From Candidatus Omnitrophota bacterium (lineage in GTDB: Bacteria; Omnitrophota; Gorgyraeia; Gygaellales; Profunditerraquicolaceae), in NCBI GenBank assembly GCA_016783715.1, contig JADHWA010000005.1, positions 1-32,368 of the forward strand: a DNA stretch of 32,368 bases. The letters run 5' to 3'. Shown one piece after another: positions 30,588-32,368 of this stretch. The position numbers were made by a program, and so were the translations under genes. Below the pieces are notes generated by a model. That model worked only from the letters and a program-made list of their open reading frames with translations, ran no database searches and had not been told where the DNA came from. The stretch's first letter is position 1. Each line of letters opens with the position of its first letter.

Positions 30588-31712
30588 ATGGAAGAGATTA
30601 AAATTACTATTGTCGGCGCAGGTGCACTCGGCCTGGCGATAGGGTATGAACTATCAAAGTATTATCCGGATATATTTATTCTCGAGAAGAATCCGGCTTT
30701 CGGACAGGAGGCCAGCTCCCGCAACAGCGAGGTGATACATGCCGGGATCTACTATCCGCAAGACTCCCTCAAGGCAAAGACATGTCTGGAGGGCAAACAC
30801 CTAATCTATGAATTCTGCCGAAATTTTAATATAGCGCATAAAAAACTAGGGAAGCTGATTGTAGCTACAAAACAGGATGAGATTGAGGATTTAGAAGGAC
30901 TGCTGCAGAACGCCAGGAAAAATGGGATTGATGACCTGACCCTCCTTGATAAAAAGGAAATCCAAAGAATTGAGCCGCAAATTACCGCACTGGCAGCAAT
31001 TCACTCGCCATCCACAGGAATATTCGATACACACAGCTTTATGAAGGCCCTTTCTTCTGGCTTGGTCTCCTGTGGAGGCCAGATTGCTTATAACACGGAA
31101 TTAATTGCAGCTAAAACCACAGGAGGAAAAATAGATATTACGGTCAGAGATAACAAAGAAGGTGAATTTGGCTTCTCTACGCAGACCCTGATCAACTGCG
31201 CCGGGCTAAACTCCGAAAGGATAGCCAAATTAATAGGACTTAACCGTCAGGATTATAAGATTAAATACTGTAAAGGCGATTACTTTAGAGTCTCTGCTGC
31301 GAAATCCCGGAGAGTCAACCGGCTGGTTTACCCAATCCCTAAAACCACGGGGGCTGGCCTAGGAATCCATGCTACACCGGACCTCACCGGTTCTCTGCGC
31401 CTGGGACCGGATGATCAATATATCAAGGAGATAGACTACAATATTGATAATTCCAAGAGCGTTGCCTTCGCTAGTAGCGTCAGACCATTTCTACCTTTTA
31501 TTGAACCAGAGGACCTCAATCCGGATACCTCCGGAATCAGGCCTAAGCTAGCTGGCCCAAATGAAGGATTCCGCGATTTCCTAATCAAAGACGAAACAGA
31601 GTCAGGCTTCCCAGGATTAATCAACCTGATCGGTATCGAATCCCCGGGACTAACCTCCTCGCTATCGATCGCAAGGCAAGTAAGAAACCTCGTCGATAAA
31701 CACCTCATGTAA
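30588..31712 (+). CDS. FAD-dependent dehydrogenase, L-2-hydroxyglutarate oxidase (LhgO)-like
   Basis: A DAO-family flavoprotein of 374 aa. The FAD-binding GxGxxG is GAGALG (10-15), with EKN ending the second strand. The family phrases SSRNSEVIHAGIYYP and CLEGKHLIYEFC match the L2HGDH/LhgO group, and IGIESPGLTSSLSIARQV near the C-terminus is its FAD-closing segment. The enzyme would oxidise L-2-hydroxyglutarate or a related 2-hydroxy acid to the keto acid. It follows the SGNH gene by seven bases and is the last gene of the operon begun at 25064. The exact substrate is not fixed by these motifs. Confidence 0.87.
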   Translation: MEEIKITIVGAGALGLAIGYELSKYYPDIFILEKNPAFGQEASSRNSEVIHAGIYYPQDSLKAKTCLEGKHLIYEFCRNFNIAHKKLGKLIVATKQDEIEDLEGLLQNARKNGIDDLTLLDKKEIQRIEPQITALAAIHSPSTGIFDTHSFMKALSSGLVSCGGQIAYNTELIAAKTTGGKIDITVRDNKEGEFGFSTQTLINCAGLNSERIAKLIGLNRQDYKIKYCKGDYFRVSAAKSRRVNRLVYPIPKTTGAGLGIHATPDLTGSLRLGPDDQYIKEIDYNIDNSKSVAFASSVRPFLPFIEPEDLNPDTSGIRPKLAGPNEGFRDFLIKDETESGFPGLINLIGIESPGLTSSLSIARQVRNLVDKHLM

Positions 31713-31742
31713 AATAAACGATAAATATTTTTTAAAAAAATG

Positions 31743-31770
31743 TAGACAAAAAACAATTTTGTGTTATAGT
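31743..31770 (+). promoter_or_regulatory. promoter of the rubredoxin-like gene
   Basis: TAGACA (31743-31748), 16 bases, then TATAGT (31765-31770) gives a credible sigma70 promoter. The resulting leader of about 140 bases is unusually long for a 44-codon gene. Confidence 0.6.
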
Positions 31771-31798
31771 CATTTCGAACTAGAAACACTAAAAATTC

Positions 31799-31893
31799 CG
31801 CCCTAAGAAAACAAAGATGTTTTTTTAGAGCGTTTTAGCCACGGATAAAGACGTCCAACATTAGACTTCTGATGATTTTTTACAAGGACGTCT
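31799..31893 (+). promoter_or_regulatory. structured 5' leader of the rubredoxin-like gene
   Basis: Two stems are visible. The first (31799-31813 with 31818-31832) has 15 positions with one C-A mismatch and one G-U pair around loop AAGA, and is followed by TTTTAG, attenuator-like. The second pairs AGACGTCC (31849-31856) with GGACGTCT (31886-31893). No known riboswitch is recognised. Confidence 0.5.
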
Positions 31894-31917
31894 ATATCTA
31901 TAGATAAGGGGTAGCAA

Positions 31918-32052
31918 GTGGAGATATTTCGCTGTACCGTTTGTGGGGAGGTGATTTTCATAGGGCGTACTGTTGAGGATTTTTTTGATCGTTGGACCTG
32001 CCCGACCTGCGGAAAAAAGAGGGATAAATTAGAGAAAGTATCTAAACGGTAA
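31918..32052 (+). CDS. short rubredoxin-like protein
   Basis: This 44-aa protein has the rubredoxin pattern: C6-T-V-C9-G, then after a short middle, DRWTC28-P-T-C31-G followed by KKRDKLEKV, comparable with the W-x-CPxCGxxKDxFE end of rubredoxins. It would bind one iron (or zinc) through four cysteines. The middle is about 10 residues shorter than in classical rubredoxins and lacks the usual first-knuckle tyrosine, so it may be a rubredoxin-like zinc ribbon rather than an electron carrier. Start GTG 31918 is chosen because AAGGGG lies just upstream and no ATG fits. Confidence 0.75.
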   Translation: MEIFRCTVCGEVIFIGRTVEDFFDRWTCPTCGKKRDKLEKVSKR

Positions 32053-32078
32053 AAAGGTGGCTATAGATTATAGGTGCG

Positions 32079-32100
32079 AAAAAATCCCGCATCGCGGGAT
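32079..32100 (-). terminator. intrinsic terminator oriented for the minus strand
   Basis: ATCCCGC (32084-32090) and GCGGGAT (32094-32100) form a perfect 7-bp stem. On the minus strand it is followed by six Ts (A-run at 32079-32084 on +), while no T-run follows on the plus strand. It is the only clear sign of minus-strand transcription in the window. Confidence 0.65.
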
Positions 32101-32323
32101 CAAACACAAAAATTATGTGCGGAACATTCAGAGCTTAAGTCCAAACCCGATAAAGCCCACCCCTTATTCAGAGGCCTAATTGCCGCAGACGTTACCTGCA
32201 GGGCCACAAAATAATCATATTAGCTTAAAAAATCTTAAACCCCATAGATCTCAATGGTATTGCCTGATAGCTTTTATTATGATAAACTTTATACCAGAGA
32301 GGTTAGTAAATAGGAGAAATAGC
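32101..32323. other. non-coding region before the last prepilin gene
   Basis: No credible protein frame is present. It holds two copies of ATTCAGAG (32126-32133 and 32166-32173, 40 bases apart, each followed by a related CTTAA or GCCTAA segment) and a hairpin at 32183-32201 that pairs better as minus-strand RNA, where a C-A mismatch becomes G-U. TATGAT on the minus strand near 32215-32220 could be a -10 box. A minus-strand small RNA of about 130 bases ending at the 32079 terminator would explain these features. Confidence 0.35.
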
Positions 32324-32368
32324 ATGAGATCACATACCCGGGGCGGCTTTACATTGATAGAATTGCTG
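32324..32368 (+). CDS. prepilin-type protein, N-terminus only
   Basis: The window ends 15 codons into this gene. MRSHTRG is followed by GFTLIELL, a class III prepilin cleavage site (after G8) with Phe at +1 and Glu at +5. AGGAG seven bases upstream supports the ATG. It is a further pilin or pseudopilin in addition to the five encoded at 3213-5999; the type cannot be told from the leader. Confidence 0.85.
   Translation, partial: MRSHTRGGFTLIELL

Noticed and set aside
31799-31845. c-di-GMP-I (GEMM) riboswitch, suggested by the AGCCACGG phrase after a hairpin
   Set aside because: The conserved ACGCAAAGCC core and the GNRA-capped P2 helix are missing; the loop is AAGA and the core reads GCGTTTTAGCC.
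32079-32230. 6S RNA, tmRNA or SRP RNA on the minus strand
   Set aside because: No conserved 6S central bubble, no tmRNA tRNA-like end and no SRP tetraloop motif could be recognised, so it is left as an unidentified candidate.
32253-32312. A 19-codon frame before the last prepilin gene
   Set aside because: No Shine-Dalgarno and no recognisable features; frames this short are expected by chance.

Overview
All supported protein genes in this 32.4 kb window lie on the + strand and are packed into long operons with frequent ATGA or few-base overlaps. The content points to a diderm (Gram-negative-type) bacterium: a type II secretion / type IV pilus-like machine with an outer-membrane secretin, S66 LD-carboxypeptidase, MscS and PilZ proteins. 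Gene style and content recall uncultured lineages such as Omnitrophota, but that placement is inference; there is no rRNA or marker phylogeny here.

Layout. (1) 158-7956: a near-consensus promoter drives gspE-F-G-H-I-J-K-L-M, the cytoplasmic ATPase, platform, five pseudopilins and a PilM/PilN-like plus PilO-like assembly pair. (2) 7973-8569: a 45-aa zinc-ribbon gene, then two diverged copies of a GC-rich, multi-hairpin element with pair-preserving changes, an intrinsic terminator and a TATAAT box. (3) 8570-12989: carB and a stand-alone GMP synthase ATP-PPase subunit (guaAb type), separated by an inverted repeat and closed by a strong terminator. (4) 12991-21358: an eight-gene operon with a D-Ala-D-Ala-ligase-like ATP-grasp, a second ATP-grasp of unknown substrate, an S66 carboxypeptidase, an ArsR regulator, a cage-less MscS, beta-phosphoglucomutase, a GH65 disaccharide phosphorylase and a GT4 glycosyltransferase, ended by a terminator with a 14-bp stem. 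(5) 21412-25065: a MerR-like regulator, ExeA/GspA-like ATPase, GspC-like protein and secretin, completing the secretion machine; the secretin ends in a TonB/TolA-like C-terminal domain. (6) 25064-31712: two PilZ proteins flanking a zinc-binding KPA-rich protein, DUF4416, radical SAM, acyl-CoA synthetase, DUF2062, SGNH hydrolase and an L-2-hydroxyglutarate-dehydrogenase-like flavoprotein. (7) 31743-32368: a short rubredoxin-like gene behind a long structured leader, a terminator oriented for the minus strand, and the first 15 codons of another prepilin-type protein.

How the parts fit. Regions 1, 5 and the right edge describe one envelope-spanning secretion/pilus system encoded at several loci, with PilZ proteins next door as possible c-di-GMP inputs. 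Region 4 is the most intriguing: peptide-bond-type ligases, a matching peptidase, a mechanosensitive channel and disaccharide enzymes in one transcription unit would suit osmotic adaptation or envelope remodelling, although no substrate can be read from sequence. The paired hairpin elements before carB are the best candidate for an undescribed RNA.
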